Positions 41,570 to 55,562 of a DNA stretch of 64,000 nucleotides are shown here, piece by piece (positions within the stretch are counted from its first letter, which is position 1; every line of letters begins with the position of its first letter). Under the pieces are notes generated by a model. The model was given only the letters and a program-made list of their open reading frames with translations, ran no database searches and was not told the DNA's origin. The stretch covers positions 62,001 to 126,000 of the forward strand of contig MBPM02000104.1 in assembly GCA_001695595.3 (NCBI GenBank), written 5' to 3'. A program made the position numbers and the translations under genes. The stretch comes from Plasmopara viticola (Eukaryota > Oomycota > Peronosporomycetes > Peronosporales > Peronosporaceae).

Positions 41570-41583
41570 GGTTATGAGCCCAA
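41570..41583 (+). other. Primer-binding site, Ib-2
   Basis: GGTTATGAGCCCAA next to GATTAACA; gag ATG at 41574. Confidence 0.85.
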
Positions 41584-42390
41584 CGACCATGTCCTCCACG
41601 CAAGATGTCTCGTCAAAAGTACTTGTCGGCAAATTCAACGGGGATAACTACGCTACGTGGTGCCGGTACATGCGCGGCGTGTTTCTCACCAAGTCGGTGT
41701 GGCACGTGGTGAATCGGGAGGTCACGCCGACATTCACTGATGCTCGCGCCAGCGATGAGTACGTCAGAGCTAGCAACATTGAGTTCGGCTTGATGCTACT
41801 ACACATGGACGCGGATTATCATCATGTAGTCGACAATTGCGAAGAAGCCTATGCTGCCTGGATCCGTATCAAAACACTTTACGGCGGGTCGCAAAAGGCT
41901 GGTCGCATTTACCTGAAGCGCCAACTTTTCAGCATGGAAATGGCGGAAGGCGACAACGTCCTGCATAACTGCAACGAGGTTCTCAACATCAGCGCCAAGC
42001 TAAGCAGTATCGGTGCCAAGATGGAAGATGAGGACGTCGCGATTTGTCTGCTTCGGAGTTTACCAAAAAGCTACGAGAACGTCGTGCTAAACTTGGAGAT
42101 GAGCAGTGCAGAATTGCGGACGCAAGACGTTGTGAAGGTGCTGACAAATGAGCACATCAAGCGACAAGGTGAGAAGACTCCAGCGGTGAAAACTGAAGAC
42201 GCAGCCAAGGCGTTCAGTGCCGAAAGAGAGTCCCGCCAATGCACATATTGTGGCAAATTGGGGCATACGATGGAACGATGCTGGACCAAGCAAAAGGATG
42301 ACAATCGAGGAGCTCGACGCGGCGTACAAAATCGTGGACGCGGAGCAAGTAACGTACAGTTTCGGTACAACAACGACAATGATTACGACC
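41574..42390 (+). pseudogene. Ib-2 gag, interrupted after the zinc knuckle
   Basis: 272 codons of Gag with [18 protein letters not shown], the zinc knuckle [14 protein letters not shown] and an RG-rich basic segment. The frame is broken at NDNDYD by the Ia array and continues at 55908 as [10 protein letters not shown]. One residue, G in LVGKFNGDN, differs from Ib-1 (LVDKFNGDN). Confidence 0.93.
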
Positions 42391-42730
42391 TGAAGAAAGG
42401 CTATGCTGAGGGCTTGATGAAAGACGGAGGTGAGGCAGCCGAAGCGTGAGCGAGGCAGCCGAGGCGAAGGAAGGAAGTTGGGGGGTTGAATGGAAATTCA
42501 GAAGTGATTGATTTATCGGAGTTAGTTTGGTTGCTGCTAAAGACACGCAGCAGTGCATCCTATCACTTAGTGCATCTAATCACAATCATTCCCTACTCGT
42601 CCAATCAACCTACTCGTCTAATCATCGTGTGATCGTATTGGACCGGCTCGGTCTAACCGGTTAATGGGTAGAAGTGGTACAGTGTACCCACTGAATCCAT
42701 AAGACACCGGTGAGCTGTCCACCTGCAACA
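42391..42730 (-). repeat. Ia array LTR 1 (left outer)
   Basis: 340 bp with six G at 42480-42485 (plus strand); A at 42663. Confidence 0.95.
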
Positions 42731-42737
42731 CGCCCCC

Positions 42738-45700
42738 TCAATGCGAACACGCGTGAACGCCAAGTGCCGTTGTCAAGTCCTTGTGACGAGGTCCGCCGAG
42801 TCCCTTGGTCAAGATGTCCGCCAACATGGTCGCAGTCTCGCAGTACTCGACGATCACTTCGCCGCGCTTGACTTCATCACGGATGTGATGGTACTTGATG
42901 TCGATGTGCTTGGCGCGGCCATGGTTCACGGGGTTCTTGGTCATTTTGATACACGACTGATTGTCTTCGTAGATCTTCAAGTCGGGAGTGTCTTCGCCCG
43001 CAGCCGTCAAAATCTCGCACAAAAGGTTGTGCACCCACTTGCCTTCTTGAATCGCCAAACTGAGTGCGATGTACTCGGCTTCGCTCGTAGAGAGAGACAC
43101 ACTTGACTGCTTCTTGGATCCCCACGACACTGGTCCATCGGCAACTTGAAATAGGTAACCCGAAGTTGACTTGCGATCACTGTGGTCACCAGCCCAGTCC
43201 GCATCGGAGTAGCCGCGAAAGTCGATACCTTTGGCTGGCGTGAAGCGGATCCCGTGCGACTTGGTGCCTTGAAGGTAACGAAAGATCCGCTTGACCGCAA
43301 TCCAGTGCTCGACTTGGGGATTCTCCATGAAGCGCGACACATATCCAACCGCAAAAGCAATGTCCGGGCGAGTCGAAGTCATCAGGTGCATGAGTGCGCC
43401 AACGGCTTCACGAAATGGCGCGTCCAACTTGGTTGAGGCATTACTTGCAACCAACTTCATGCTGAGATCGACCGGACTTGACGCAGGCTTGCACTTGTCC
43501 ATGCCAAATCGCTCGAGAATGTCGTTGATGTAGCGAGCTTGGGACAGAGTGACACTGCTATCCGCGTTGTCGACCACTTCGATGCCGAGAATGAAGGAAC
43601 ACTTGCCGCTGTCGGTCATCTCGAAGCGTGACTTGAGTTGTTGCTTGACTTCCGCAATCAACGTCGCTGAACTTCCGGTCACCAAAACATCGTCCACGTA
43701 CACCAGCATCAGCACGCACTCGTCGTCGACAACCTTGATGTACAGGCACGGGTCATAGCTTGAGACTCGAAATCCGATGGAGCGCACATACTCATCGAAA
43801 GTCTCGTTCCACACTCGAGAAGCTTGCTTGAGACCGTAGATCGCCTTGAGCAGTTCCACGCAGTCGAATCCGTCGTCGAGCTCCACGCCTTCCGGAACGC
43901 TGCAAAACACTTTCTCCTTCATCAAGCCGTACAGGAAAGCTGTGACAACATCGAGCTGGTCCAGCGGCCATCCGAACTGCTTGGCGAGGGCGATGATCAT
44001 CCGCAAAGTGACGTACTTGACCACCGGCGAAAACGTCTCAGTGTAGTCGACCCCATATTTCTGCACGAAACCTTTGGCGACGAGTCGAGCCTTGTACTTC
44101 TCGATGGATCCGTCGGCTTTGCGCTTGATCTTGAACACCCACTTGGTTCCCACCGCACGTTGGTTGTTGGGCAACTTCGCAGCACGAAACACACCACGTA
44201 GTCGCATCGACTTGAGTTCCGCGCGAATTGCCTTGCGCCAGTGAACTTGGTCGGGTCCATTCACAGCTTCTTGAAACGTCTTCGGTTCGGCGCTGTCACT
44301 TGCTTCCACAGCATTCACACTTGCACGCCAAAACATAGGCGGAGTTGAGTCGTCTTCTTCATTATCTTCCGATTTTTCTTCTTGAGCCGAAGCCGATCGC
44401 CCTTGATCTTGACTGTCCGAGTCGCTTCCAGGTGCGCTTGCTTCTTCCAGTCCAGCATTACGACGAGGGCGGCGAACCTTTTCGCGAGTGTCCGGTTCAG
44501 AACGCGTTTTCCGCTTCCCCGCCTGCTTGAAGACTCGCATGCCATGATCGCTTGAAATGTCGAGGTCGTCCAGAATATCTGCGGCATCATCGACATCTTC
44601 ATCTTCGTCGCGATCGTTGGCGCCGTCGAAGGTCGATTCGTCGAAAGTGACATCGCGAGATATCACCACCTGCCCCGCCTCGATGTCATAAACGCGATAT
44701 GCCTTCGAACGTTCTTCATAGCCCAGGAAAATACCTTCACGAGCCTTGGGGTCCCACTTGAGTCGCTTCTCCTTCGGTGTCAAAACGTAGGCCTTGCACC
44801 CGAAAATCCGCATGTGCTTCACGTTGGGCTTGGACTTGTACACGATTTCGAACGGCGTTTTGCCAGGAACTTTTGGAGACGGCAGTCGATTCTTGATGTA
44901 GATTGCCGTCATCGCCGCTTCCGCCCAGAACATTTTGTCCAAACCAGCATAGTGAAGCATGCTGCGGCCGATCGTCACGATGGTTCGGTTGGCACGTTCC
45001 GCGGTAGCGTTGGTCTGGTGCGCGTACCGAACCGTTGGCTGGACGTCGATGCCATGGTCGTCGTAGAATGTCTTGAGCGAGTTGGTCGCGAATTCCTTGG
45101 CTCCATCATGACGCACGAATTTCACCTTGGCATCAAACTGTCGCTCCACCTTGGTGATGAACTTGCGCAAGCAGCCTTCGCTTTCCGACTTGGTACGCAA
45201 GCAGAATCCTGTCATGCAACTGCTGGCTTCATCAGTGATCAGCAGCAAATATCTGCTGCCTCCAAGTGATTCTTCTTCCATGGGCCCACAAATGTCGAAG
45301 TGAAGAAACTCGAATGGCTTGTACTTGGGCTTGTTCGGGTTGCTCGGAAATGGTTTCTGGACCATCTTTCCTTGTTGGCATCCGCGGCACCCGCTCGAAT
45401 TCTTCGACGTCGCGGGCATTTTTGCACCCGTTATCATGCCGCTTGAAACCATTTTCCGAAGCACGTTGTTCGGAGCGTGACCCATTCGCGCATGGAGATC
45501 GACCCCATTGATCGACACCTTGGACACGAAGTTTGCGCTTGCATGCGGAACTCGGAGCCAGTACAGGCCGTCGACCAGGTCCGCTGCAGCGACGATCTTC
45601 CGCGACGACTTACGCGCGATGTGCATTTTTGCACTATCAAAGACCACCTTGAACTGACCACTACTGTTAATCTGGGGTACAGACAGCAGGTTCTTGTTCA

Positions 45701-46778
45701 TGCTTGGAACGTAGAGCGCGTTTTCGATGCGAATGTCGCGGGTTTTGCCGTTGGGCAAGGCAACTTGCTGCACAACAGTCCCGACTCCCAAAATCTTGGC
45801 AGTGTGGCCGTTGGCCACGGTGAGCTCGCCTTCATCGCGCAAGTTGATGTCAACAAACTTGCTCTTGTCGTTGCAGATGTGGTGCGTCGCACCACTGTCG
45901 ATCGCCCATGTGCCTTGGAATTTCTTGCCCGTCGACACTCCACACTCCATGGAGATCGCAAATGCGACGTAGTCGTAGTCATCGTCGTCGCGCCTCTCAA
46001 TGTTGTTGGCACCGCGGCCACCTCGACCGCGTCGTGCACCTCCTCGAATCTCATCCTTCTGCTTGGTCCAGCACTTGTCGATGACGTGCCCCAATTTTCC
46101 ACAGTAAGAGCAGCGACGAGTTTCGCGCTCGGCATTGAAAGCCTTTGCTGCGTCTTCGACCTTGATCGCCGCAGTCTTTTCGCCTTGCCGCTTGATGTGC
46201 TCGTTCGTGAGCACCTTTACCACGTCTTGCGTCCGCAGCTCCGCATTGCTCATCTCCAAGTTGAGCACGACATTCTCGTAGCTCTTGGGGAGACTGCGCA
46301 ACAAGCAGATCGCCACATCCTCGTCCTCCATCTTGGCGCCGATGCTGCTGAGCTTGGCGCTGATGTTCAGGACCTCGTTGCAATGGTGAAGTACATTGCC
46401 GCCTTCCGTCATCTCCATGCTGAATAGCTGACGCTTCAAGTAGATGCGGCCAGCCTTCTGCGACCCACCGTACAGCGTACGCAAGCGAGTCCACGCGACC
46501 CAGGCTTCCTCGCAGTCGTCAAGCACATGGTGATAGTCCGCGTCCATGTGGAGTAACATCAGTCCGAACGCGATGTTGCTCGCTTTGACGTACTCGTCCT
46601 TGGCCCGGGTGTCCGTGAAGCTTGGCGTCGTCTCTCGGTTCACCACACTCCACACCGACTTGGTCAGGAACACGCCACGCATGTAGCGGTTCCAGGTGGC
46701 GTAGTTGTCGCCGTTGAACTTGTCGATGGAGACCTTGGTGGAGACGTCTTGGGCAGAGGACATGGTATTTAAGCTCAT
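42738..46778 (-). CDS. Ia array unit 1 Gag-Pol polyprotein, intact
   Basis: 1346 residues, collinear with Ia-1 and with all catalytic motifs ([51 protein letters not shown]). Differences from Ia-1 are scattered, for example MSLNTMSS for [15 protein letters not shown] for FAVSMEC and RASVNAVE for RASANAVE. It could be functional, and like the other array units it carries an altered primer-binding site. Confidence 0.93.
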   Translation of the reverse strand: MSLNTMSSAQDVSTKVSIDKFNGDNYATWNRYMRGVFLTKSVWSVVNRETTPSFTDTRAKDEYVKASNIAFGLMLLHMDADYHHVLDDCEEAWVAWTRLRTLYGGSQKAGRIYLKRQLFSMEMTEGGNVLHHCNEVLNISAKLSSIGAKMEDEDVAICLLRSLPKSYENVVLNLEMSNAELRTQDVVKVLTNEHIKRQGEKTAAIKVEDAAKAFNAERETRRCSYCGKLGHVIDKCWTKQKDEIRGGARRGRGGRGANNIERRDDDDYDYVAFAISMECGVSTGKKFQGTWAIDSGATHHICNDKSKFVDINLRDEGELTVANGHTAKILGVGTVVQQVALPNGKTRDIRIENALYVPSMNKNLLSVPQINSSGQFKVVFDSAKMHIARKSSRKIVAAADLVDGLYWLRVPHASANFVSKVSINGVDLHARMGHAPNNVLRKMVSSGMITGAKMPATSKNSSGCRGCQQGKMVQKPFPSNPNKPKYKPFEFLHFDICGPMEEESLGGSRYLLLITDEASSCMTGFCLRTKSESEGCLRKFITKVERQFDAKVKFVRHDGAKEFATNSLKTFYDDHGIDVQPTVRYAHQTNATAERANRTIVTIGRSMLHYAGLDKMFWAEAAMTAIYIKNRLPSPKVPGKTPFEIVYKSKPNVKHMRIFGCKAYVLTPKEKRLKWDPKAREGIFLGYEERSKAYRVYDIEAGQVVISRDVTFDESTFDGANDRDEDEDVDDAADILDDLDISSDHGMRVFKQAGKRKTRSEPDTREKVRRPRRNAGLEEASAPGSDSDSQDQGRSASAQEEKSEDNEEDDSTPPMFWRASVNAVEASDSAEPKTFQEAVNGPDQVHWRKAIRAELKSMRLRGVFRAAKLPNNQRAVGTKWVFKIKRKADGSIEKYKARLVAKGFVQKYGVDYTETFSPVVKYVTLRMIIALAKQFGWPLDQLDVVTAFLYGLMKEKVFCSVPEGVELDDGFDCVELLKAIYGLKQASRVWNETFDEYVRSIGFRVSSYDPCLYIKVVDDECVLMLVYVDDVLVTGSSATLIAEVKQQLKSRFEMTDSGKCSFILGIEVVDNADSSVTLSQARYINDILERFGMDKCKPASSPVDLSMKLVASNASTKLDAPFREAVGALMHLMTSTRPDIAFAVGYVSRFMENPQVEHWIAVKRIFRYLQGTKSHGIRFTPAKGIDFRGYSDADWAGDHSDRKSTSGYLFQVADGPVSWGSKKQSSVSLSTSEAEYIALSLAIQEGKWVHNLLCEILTAAGEDTPDLKIYEDNQSCIKMTKNPVNHGRAKHIDIKYHHIRDEVKRGEVIVEYCETATMLADILTKGLGGPRHKDLTTALGVHACSH

Positions 46779-46782
46779 AACC
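46769..46782 (-). other. Variant primer-binding site, Ia array unit 1
   Basis: Reads GGTTATGAGCTTAA: two C-to-T changes in the distal part, outside the GGTTATGAG core. The same variant is in units 2 and 3. Confidence 0.8.
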
Positions 46783-47121
46783 TGAAGAAAGGCTATGCTG
46801 AGGGCTTGATGAAAGACGGAGGTGAGGCAGCCGAAGCGTGAGCGAGGCAGCCGAGGCGAAGGAAGGAAGTTGGGGGTTGAATGGAAATTCAGAAGTGATT
46901 GATTTATCGGAGTTAGTTTGGTTGCTGCTAAAGACACGCAGCAGTGCATCCTATCACTTAGTGCATCTAATCACAATCATTCCCTACTCGTCCAATCAAC
47001 CTACTCGTCTAATCATCGTGTGATCGTATTGGACCGGCTCGGTCTAACCGGTTAATGGGTAGAAGTGGTACAGTGTACCCACTGAATCCATAAGACACCG
47101 GTGAGCTGTCCACCTGCAACA
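46783..47121 (-). repeat. Ia array LTR 2 (inner)
   Basis: 339 bp, five-G form. Next to it the polypurine tract of unit 2 has lost one base (plus strand ACACCCCCCTCAATG). Confidence 0.95.
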
Positions 47122-47127
47122 CCCCCC

Positions 47128-50100
47128 TCAATGCGAACACGCGTGAACGCCAAGTGCCGTTGTCAAGTCCTTGTGACGAGGTCCGCCGAGTCCCTTGGTC
47201 AAGATGTCCGCCAACATGGTCGCAGTCTCGCAGTACTCGACGATCACTTCGCCGCGCTTGACTTCATCACGGATGTGATGGTACTTGATGTCGATGTGCT
47301 TGGCGCGGCCATGGTTCACGGGGTTCTTGGTCATTTTGATACACGACTGATTGTCTTCGTAGATCTTCAAGTCGGGAGTGTCTTCGCCCGCAGCCGTCAA
47401 AATCTCGCACAAAAGGTTGTGCACCCACTTGCCTTCTTGAATCGCCAAACTGAGTGCGATGTACTCGGCTTCGCTCGTAGAGAGAGACACACTTGACTGC
47501 TTCTTGGATCCCCACGACACTGGTCCATCGGCAACTTGAAATAGGTAACCCGAAGTTGACTTGCGATCACTGTGGTCACCAGCCCAGTCCGCATCGGAGT
47601 AGCCGCGAAAGTCGATACCTTTGGCTGGCGTGAAGCGGATCCCGTGCGACTTGGTGCCTTGAAGGTAACGAAAGATCCGCTTGACCGCAATCCAGTGCTC
47701 GACTTGGGGATTCTCCATGAAGCGCGACACATATCCAACCGCAAAAGCAATGTCCGGGCGAGTCGAAGTCATCAGGTGCATGAGTGCGCCAACGGCTTCA
47801 CGAAATGGCGCGTCCAACTTGGTTGAGGCATTACTTGCAACCAACTTCATGCTGAGATCGACCGGACTTGACGCAGGCTTGCACTTGTCCATGCCAAATC
47901 GCTCGAGAATGTCGTTGATGTAGCGATCTTGGGACAGAGTGACACTGCTATCCGCGTTGTCGACCACTTCGATGCCAAGAATGAAGGAACACTTGCCGCT
48001 GTCGGTCATCTCGAAGCGTGACTTGAGTTGTTGCTTGACTTCCGCAATCAACGTCGCTGAACTTCCGGTCACCAAAACATCGTCCACGTACACCAGCATC
48101 AGCACGCACTCGTCGTCGACAACCTTGATGTACAGGCACGGGTCATAGCTTGAGACTCGAAATCCGATGGAGCGCACATACTCATCGAAAGTCTCGTTCC
48201 ACACTCGAGAAGCTTGCTTGAGACCGTAGATCGCCTTGAGCAGTTCCACGCAGTCGAATCCGTCGTCGAGCTCCACGCCTTCCGGAACGCTGCAAAACAC
48301 TTTCTCCTTCATCAAGCCGTACAGGAAAGCTGTGACAACATCGAGCTGGTCCAGCGGCCATCCGAACTGCTTGGCGAGGGCGATGATCATCCGCAAAGTG
48401 ACGTACTTGACCACCGGCGAAAACGTCTCAGTGTAGTCGACCCCATATTTCTGCACGAAACCTTTGGCGACGAGTCGAGCCTTGTACTTCTCGATGGATC
48501 CGTCGGCTTTGCGCTTGATCTTGAACACCCACTTGGTTCCCACCGCACGTTGGTTGTTGGGCAACTTCGCAGCACGAAACACACCACGTAGTCGCATCGA
48601 CTTGAGTTCCGCGCGAATTGCCTTGCGCCAGTGAACTTGGTCGGGTCCATTCACAGCTTCTTGAAACGTCTTCGGTTCGGCGCTGTCACTTGCTTCCACA
48701 GCATTCACACTTGCACGCCAAAACATAGGCGGAGTTGAGTCGTCTTCTTCATTATCTTCCGATTTTTCTTCTTGAGCCGAAGCCGATCGCCCTTGATCTT
48801 GACTGTCCGAGTCGCTTCCAGGTGCGCTTGCTTCTTCCAGTCCAGCATTACGACGAGGGCGGCGAAGCTTTTCGCGAGTGTCCGGTTCAGAACGCGTTTT
48901 CCGCTTCCCCGCCTGCTTGAAGACTCGCATGCCATGATCGCTTGAAATGTCGAGGTCGTCCAGAATATCTGCGGCATCATCGACATCTTCATCTTCGTCG
49001 CGATCGTTGGCGCCGTCGAAGGTCGATTCGTCGAAAGTGACATCGCGAGATATCACCACCTGCCCCGCCTCGATGTCATAAACGCGATATGCCTTCGAAC
49101 GTTCTTCATAGCCCAGGAAAATACCTTCACGAGCCTTGGGGTCCCACTTGAGTCGCTTCTCCTTCGGTGTCAAAACGTAGGCCTTGCACCCGAAAATCCG
49201 CATGTGCTTCACGTTGGGCTTGGACTTGTACACGATTTCGAACGGCGTTTTGCCAGGAACTTTTGGAGACGGCAGTCGATTCTTGATGTAGATTGCCGTC
49301 ATCGCCGCTTCCGCCCAGAACATTTTGTCCAAACCAGCATAGTGAAGCATGCTGCGGCCGATCGTCACGATGGTTCGGTTGGCACGTTCCGCGGTAGCGT
49401 TGGTCTGGTGCGCGTACCGAACCGTTGGCTGGACGTCGATGCTATGGTCGTCGTAGAATGTCTTGAGCGAGTTGGTCGCGAATTCCTTGGCTCCATCATG
49501 ACGCACGAATTTCACCTTGGCATCAAACTGTCGCTCCACCTTGGTGATGAACTTGCGCAAGCAGCCTTCGCTTTCCGACTTGGTACGCAAGCAGAATCCT
49601 GTCATGCAACTGCTGGCTTCATCAGTGATCAGCAGCAAATATCTGCTGCCTCCAAGTGATTCTTCTTCCATGGGCCCACAAATGTCGAAGTGAAGAAACT
49701 CGAATGGCTTGTACTTGGGCTTGTTCGGGTTGCTCGGAAATGGTTTCTGGACCATCTTTCCTTGTTGGCATCCGCGGCACCCGCTCGAATTCTTCGACGT
49801 CGCGGGCATTTTTGCACCCGTTATCATGCCGCTTGAAACCATTTTCCGAAGCACGTTGTTCGGAGCGTGACCCATTCGCGCATGGAGATCGACCCCATTG
49901 ATCGACACCTTGGACACGAAGTTTGCGCTTGCATGCGGAACTCGGAGCCAGTACAGGCCGTCGACCAGGTCCGCTGCAGCGACGATCTTCCGCGACGACT
50001 TACGCGCGATGTGCATTTTTGCACTATCAAAGACCACCTTGAACTGACCACTACTGTTAATCTGGGGTACAGACAGCAGGTTCTTGTTCATGCTTGGAAC

Positions 50101-51168
50101 GTAGAGCGCGTTTTCGATGCGAATGTCGCGGGTTTTGCCGTTGGGCAAGGCAACTTGCTGCACAACAGTCCCGACTCCCAAAATCTTGGCAGTGTGGCCG
50201 TTGGCCACGGTGAGCTCGCCTTCATCGCGCAAGTTGATGTCAACAAACTTGCTCTTGTCGTTGCAGATGTGGTGCGTCGCACCACTGTCGATCGCCCATG
50301 TGCCTTGGAATTTCTTGCCCGTCGACACTCCACACTCCATGGAGATCGCAAATGCGACGTAGTCGTAGTCATCGTCGTCGCGCCTCTCAATGTTGTTGGC
50401 ACCGCGGCCACCTCGACCGCGTCGTGCACCTCCTCGAATCTCATCCTTCTGCTTGGTCCAGCACTTGTCGATGACGTGCCCCAATTTTCCACAGTAAGAG
50501 CAGCGACGAGTTTCGCGCTCGGCATTGAAAGCCTTTGCTGCGTCTTCGACCTTGATCGCCGCAGTCTTTTCGCCTTGCCGCTTGATGTGCTCGTTCGTGA
50601 GCACCTTTACCACGTCTTGCGTCCGCAGCTCCGCATTGCTCATCTCCAAGTTGAGCACGACATTCTCGTAGCTCTTGGGGAGACTGCGCAACAAGCAGAT
50701 CGCCACATCCTCGTCCTCCATCTTGGCGCCGATGCTGCTGAGCTTGACGCTGATGTTCAGGACCTCGTTGCAATGGTGAAGTACATTGCCGCCTTCCGTC
50801 ATCTCCATGCTGAATAGCTGACGCTTCAAGTAGATGCGGCCAGCCTTCTGCGACCCACCGTACAGCGTACGCAAGCGAGTCCACGCGACCCAGGCTTCCT
50901 CGCAGTCGTCAAGCACATGGTGATAGTCCGCGTCCATGTGGAGTAACATCAGTCCGAACGCGATGTTGCTCGCTTTGACGTACTCGTCCTTGGCCCGGGT
51001 GTCCGTGAAGCTTGGCGTCGTCTCTCGGTTCACCACACTCCACACCGACTTGGTCAGGAACACGCCACGCATGTAGCGGTTCCAGGTGGCGTAGTTGTCG
51101 CCGTTGAACTTGTCGATGGAGACCTTGGTGGAGACGTCTTGGGCAGAGGACATGGTATTTAAGCTCAT
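47128..51168 (-). CDS. Ia array unit 2 Gag-Pol polyprotein, intact
   Basis: 1346 residues. It shares FAISMEC and MSLNTMSS with unit 1 and differs by a few substitutions, such as ISVKLSS for ISAKLSS, DDHSIDV for DDHGIDV, REKLRRP for REKVRRP and SQDRYIND for SQARYIND. All catalytic motifs are kept. The one-base loss in its polypurine tract might impair plus-strand priming. Confidence 0.93.
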   Translation of the reverse strand: MSLNTMSSAQDVSTKVSIDKFNGDNYATWNRYMRGVFLTKSVWSVVNRETTPSFTDTRAKDEYVKASNIAFGLMLLHMDADYHHVLDDCEEAWVAWTRLRTLYGGSQKAGRIYLKRQLFSMEMTEGGNVLHHCNEVLNISVKLSSIGAKMEDEDVAICLLRSLPKSYENVVLNLEMSNAELRTQDVVKVLTNEHIKRQGEKTAAIKVEDAAKAFNAERETRRCSYCGKLGHVIDKCWTKQKDEIRGGARRGRGGRGANNIERRDDDDYDYVAFAISMECGVSTGKKFQGTWAIDSGATHHICNDKSKFVDINLRDEGELTVANGHTAKILGVGTVVQQVALPNGKTRDIRIENALYVPSMNKNLLSVPQINSSGQFKVVFDSAKMHIARKSSRKIVAAADLVDGLYWLRVPHASANFVSKVSINGVDLHARMGHAPNNVLRKMVSSGMITGAKMPATSKNSSGCRGCQQGKMVQKPFPSNPNKPKYKPFEFLHFDICGPMEEESLGGSRYLLLITDEASSCMTGFCLRTKSESEGCLRKFITKVERQFDAKVKFVRHDGAKEFATNSLKTFYDDHSIDVQPTVRYAHQTNATAERANRTIVTIGRSMLHYAGLDKMFWAEAAMTAIYIKNRLPSPKVPGKTPFEIVYKSKPNVKHMRIFGCKAYVLTPKEKRLKWDPKAREGIFLGYEERSKAYRVYDIEAGQVVISRDVTFDESTFDGANDRDEDEDVDDAADILDDLDISSDHGMRVFKQAGKRKTRSEPDTREKLRRPRRNAGLEEASAPGSDSDSQDQGRSASAQEEKSEDNEEDDSTPPMFWRASVNAVEASDSAEPKTFQEAVNGPDQVHWRKAIRAELKSMRLRGVFRAAKLPNNQRAVGTKWVFKIKRKADGSIEKYKARLVAKGFVQKYGVDYTETFSPVVKYVTLRMIIALAKQFGWPLDQLDVVTAFLYGLMKEKVFCSVPEGVELDDGFDCVELLKAIYGLKQASRVWNETFDEYVRSIGFRVSSYDPCLYIKVVDDECVLMLVYVDDVLVTGSSATLIAEVKQQLKSRFEMTDSGKCSFILGIEVVDNADSSVTLSQDRYINDILERFGMDKCKPASSPVDLSMKLVASNASTKLDAPFREAVGALMHLMTSTRPDIAFAVGYVSRFMENPQVEHWIAVKRIFRYLQGTKSHGIRFTPAKGIDFRGYSDADWAGDHSDRKSTSGYLFQVADGPVSWGSKKQSSVSLSTSEAEYIALSLAIQEGKWVHNLLCEILTAAGEDTPDLKIYEDNQSCIKMTKNPVNHGRAKHIDIKYHHIRDEVKRGEVIVEYCETATMLADILTKGLGGPRHKDLTTALGVHACSH

Positions 51169-51172
51169 AACC
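51159..51172 (-). other. Variant primer-binding site, Ia array unit 2
   Basis: GGTTATGAGCTTAA next to LTR 3. Confidence 0.8.
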
Positions 51173-51511
51173 TGAAGAAAGGCTATGCTGAGGGCTTGAT
51201 GAAAGACGGAGGTGAGGCAGCCGAAGCGTGAGCGAGGCAGCCGAGGCGAAGGAAGGAAGTTGGGGGTTGAATGGAAATTCAGAAGTGATTGATTTATCGG
51301 AGTTAGTTTGGTTGCTGCTAAAGACACGCAGCAGTGCATCCTATCACTTAGTGCATCTAATCACAATCATTCCCTACTCGTCCAATCAACCTACTCGTCT
51401 AATCATCGTGTGATCGTATTGGACCGGCTCGGTCTAACCGGTTAATGGGTAGAAGTGGTACAGTGTACCCACTGAATCCATAAGACACCGGTGAGCTGTC
51501 CACCTGCAACA
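51173..51511 (-). repeat. Ia array LTR 3 (inner)
   Basis: 339 bp, five-G form, followed by a normal polypurine tract (complement of GAGGGGGCG). Confidence 0.95.
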
Positions 51512-51518
51512 CGCCCCC

Positions 51519-54500
51519 TCAATGCGAACACGCGTGAACGCCAAGTGCCGTTGTCAAGTCCTTGTGACGAGGTCCGCCGAGTCCCTTGGTCAAGATGTCC
51601 GCCAACATGGTCGCAGTCTCGCAGTACTCGACGATCACTTCGCCGCGCTTGACTTCATCACGGATGTGATGGTACTTGATGTCGATGTGCTTGGCGCGGC
51701 CATGGTTCACGGGGTTCTTGGTCATTTTGATACACGACTGATTGTCTTCGTAGATCTTCAAGTCGGGAGTGTCTTCGCCCGCAGCCGTCAAAATCTCGCA
51801 CAAAAGGTTGTGCACCCACTTGCCTTCTTGAATCGCCAAACTGAGTGCGATGTACTCGGCTTCGCTCGTAGAGAGAGACACACTTGACTGCTTCTTGGAT
51901 CCCCACGACACTGGTCCATCGGCAACTTGAAATAGGTAACCCGAAGTCGACTTGCGATCACTGTGGTCACCAGCCCAGTCCGCATCGGAGTAGCCGCGAA
52001 AGTCGATACCTTTGGCTGGCGTGAAGCGGATCCCGTGCGACTTGGTGCCTTGAAGGTAACGAAAGATCCGCTTGACCGCAATCCAGTGCTCGACTTGGGG
52101 ATTCTCCATGAAGCGCGACACATATCCAACCGCAAAAGCAATGTCCGGGCGAGTCGAAGTCATCAGGTGCATGAGTGCGCCAACGGCTTCACGAAATGGC
52201 GCGTCCAACTTGGTTGAGGCATTACTTGCAACCAACTTCATGCTGAGATCGACCGGACTTGACGCAGGCTTGCACTTGTCCATGCCAAATCGCTCGAGAA
52301 TGTCGTTGATGTAGCGAGCTTGGGACAGAGTGACACTGCTATCCGCGTTGTCGACCACTTCGATGCCAGAATGAAGGAACACTTGCCGCTGTCGGTCATC
52401 TCGAAGCGTGACTTGAGTTGTTGCTTGACTTCCGCAATCAACGTCGCTGAACTTCCGGTCACCAAAACATCGTCCACGTACACCAGCATCAGCACGCACT
52501 CGTCGTCGACAACCTTGATGTACAGGCACGGGTCATAGCTTGAGACTCGAAATCCGATGGAGCGCACATACTCATCGAAAGTCTCGTTCCACACTCGAGA
52601 AGCTTGCTTGAGACCGTAGATCGCCTTGAGCAGTTCCACGCAGTCGAATCCGTCGTCGAGCTCCACGCCTTCCGGAACGCTGCAAAACACTTTCTCCTTC
52701 ATCAAGCCGTACAGGAAAGCTGTGACAACATCGAGCTGGTCCAGCGGCCATCCGAACTGCTTGGCGAGGGCGATGATCATCCGCAAAGTGACGTACTTGA
52801 CCACCGGCGAAAACGTCTCAGTGTAGTCGACCCCATATTTCTGCACGAAACCTTTGGCGACGAGTCGAGCCTTGTACTTCTCGATGGATCCGTCGGCTTT
52901 GCGCTTGATCTTGAACACCCACTTGGTTCCCACCGCACGTTGGTTGTTGGGCAACTTCGCAGCACGAAACACACCACGTAGTCGCATCGACTTGAGTTCC
53001 GCGCGAATTGCCTTGCGCCAGTGAACTTGGTCGGGTCCATTCACAGCTTCTTGAAACGTCTTCGGTTCGGCGCTGTCACTTGCTTCCACAGCATTCACAC
53101 TTGCACGCCAAAACATAGGCGGAGTTGAGTCGTCTTCTTCATTATCTTCCGATTTTTCTTCTTGAGCCGAAGCCGATCGCCCTTGATCTTGACTGTCCGA
53201 GTCGCTTCCAGGTGCGCTTGCTTCTTCCAGTCCAGCATTACGACGAGGGCGGCGAACCTTTTCGCGAGTGTCCGGTTCAGAACGCGTTTTCCGCTTCCCC
53301 GCCTGCTTGAAGACTCGCATGCCATGATCGCTTGAAATGTCGAGGTCGTCCAGAATATCTGCGGCATCATCGACATCTTCATCTTCGTCGCGATCGTTGG
53401 CGCCGTCGAAGGTCGATTCGTCGAAAGTGACATCGCGAGATATCACCACCTGCCCCGCCTCGATGTCATAAACGCGATATGCCTTCGAACGTTCTTCATA
53501 GCCCAGGAAAATACCTTCACGAGCCTTGGGGTCCCACTTGAGTCGCTTCTCCTTCGGTGTCAAAACGTAGGCCTTGCACCCGAAAATCCGCATGTGCTTC
53601 ACGTTGGGCTTGGACTTGTACACGATTTCGAACGGCGTTTTGCCAGGAACTTTTGGAGACGGCAGTCGATTCTTGATGTAGATTGCCGTCATCGCCGCTT
53701 CCGCCCAGAACATTTTGTCCAAACCAGCATAGTGAAGCATGCTGCGGCCGATCGTCACGATGGTTCGGTTGGCACGTTCCGCGGTAGCGTTGGTCTGGTG
53801 CGCGTACCGAACCGTTGGCTGGACGTCGATGCCATGGTCGTCGTAGAATGTCTTGAGCGAGTTGGTCGCGAATTCCTTGGCTCCATCATGACGCACGAAT
53901 TTCACCTTGGCATCAAACTGTCGCTCCACCTTGGTGATGAACTTGCGCAAGCAGCCTTCGCTTTCCGACTTGGTACGCAAGCAGAATCCTGTCATGCAAC
54001 TGCTGGCTTCATCAGTGATCAGCAGCAAATATCTGCTGCCTCCAAGTGATTCTTCTTCCATGGGCCCACAAATGTCGAAGTGAAGAAACTCGAATGGCTT
54101 GTACTTGGGCTTGTTCGGGTTGCTCGGAAATGGTTTCTGGACCATCTTTCCTTGTTGGCATCCGCGGCACCCGCTCGAATTCTTCGACGTCGCGGGCATT
54201 TTTGCACCCGTTATCATGCCGCTTGAAACCATTTTCCGAAGCACGTTGTTCGGAGCGTGACCCATTCGCGCATGGAGATCGACCCCATTGATCGACACCT
54301 TGGACACGAAGTTTGCGCTTGCATGCGGAACTCGGAGCCAGTACAGGCCGTCGACCAGGTCCGCTGCAGCGACGATCTTCCGCGACGACTTACGCGCGAT
54401 GTGCATTTTTGCACTATCAAAGACCACCTTGAACTGACCACTACTGTTAATCTGGGGTACAGACAGCAGGTTCTTGTTCATGCTTGGAACGTAGAGCGCG

Positions 54501-55558
54501 TTTTCGATGCGAATGTCGCGGGTTTTGCCGTTGGGCAAGGCAACTTGCTGCACAACAGTCCCGACTCCCAAAATCTTGGCAGTGTGGCCGTTGGCCACGG
54601 TGAGCTCGCCTTCATCGCGCAAGTTGATGTCAACAAACTTGCTCTTGTCGTTGCAGATGTGGTGCGTCGCACCACTGTCGATCGCCCATGTGCCTTGGAA
54701 TTTCTTGCCCGTCGACACTCCACACTCCATGGAGACCGCAAACGCGACGTAGTCGTAGTCATCGTCGTCGCGCCTCTCAATGTTGTTGGCACCGCGGCCA
54801 CCTCGACCGCGTCGTGCACCTCCTCGAATCTCATCCTTCTGCTTGGTCCAGCACTTGTCGATGACGTGCCCCAATTTTCCACAGTAAGAGCAGCGACGAG
54901 TTTCGCGCTCGGCATTGAAAGCCTTTGCTGCGTCTTCGACCTTGATCGCCGCAGTCTTTTCGCCTTGCCGCTTGATGTGCTCGTTCGTGAGCACCTTTAC
55001 CACGTCTTGCGTCCGCAGCTCCGCATTGCTCATCTCCAAGTTGAGCACGACATTCTCGTAGCTCTTGGGGAGACTGCGCAACAAGCAGATCGCCACATCC
55101 TCGTCCTCCATCTTGGCGCCGATGCTGCTGAGCTTGGCGCTGATGTTCAGGACCTCGTTGCAATGGTGAAGTACATTGCCGCCTTCCGTCATCTCCATGC
55201 TGAATAGCTGACGCTTCAAGTAGATGCGGCCAGCCTTCTGCGACCCACCGTACAGCGTACGCAAGCGAGTCCACGCGACCCAGGCTTCCTCGCAGTCGTC
55301 AAGCACATGGTGATAGTCCGCGTCCATGTGGAGTAACATCAGTCCGAACGCGATGTTGCTCGCTTTGACGTACTCGTCCTTGGCCCGGGTGTCCGTGAAG
55401 CTTGGCGTCGTCTCTCGGTTCACCACACTCCACACCGACTTGGTCAGGAACACGCCACGCATGTAGCGGTTCCAGGTGGCGTAGTTGTCGCCGTTGAACT
55501 TGTCGATGGAGACCTTGGTGGAGACGTCTTGGGCAGAGGACATGGTATTTAAGCTCAT
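51519..55558 (-). pseudogene. Ia array unit 3 gag-pol, one frameshift in reverse transcriptase
   Basis: Length 4040 nt, one fewer than units 1 and 2. Near 52366-52370 the plus strand reads GATGCCAGAATG where unit 1 reads GATGCCGAGAATG, so the frame shifts in the reverse transcriptase just after GKCSFIL and stops at 52238. Upstream motifs, including YVDDVLV, and downstream RNase H codons are otherwise normal. It keeps FAVSMEC like Ia-1, unlike units 1 and 2. Confidence 0.94.
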
Positions 55559-55562
55559 AACC
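55549..55562 (-). other. Variant primer-binding site, Ia array unit 3
   Basis: GGTTATGAGCTTAA next to LTR 4. Confidence 0.8.
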
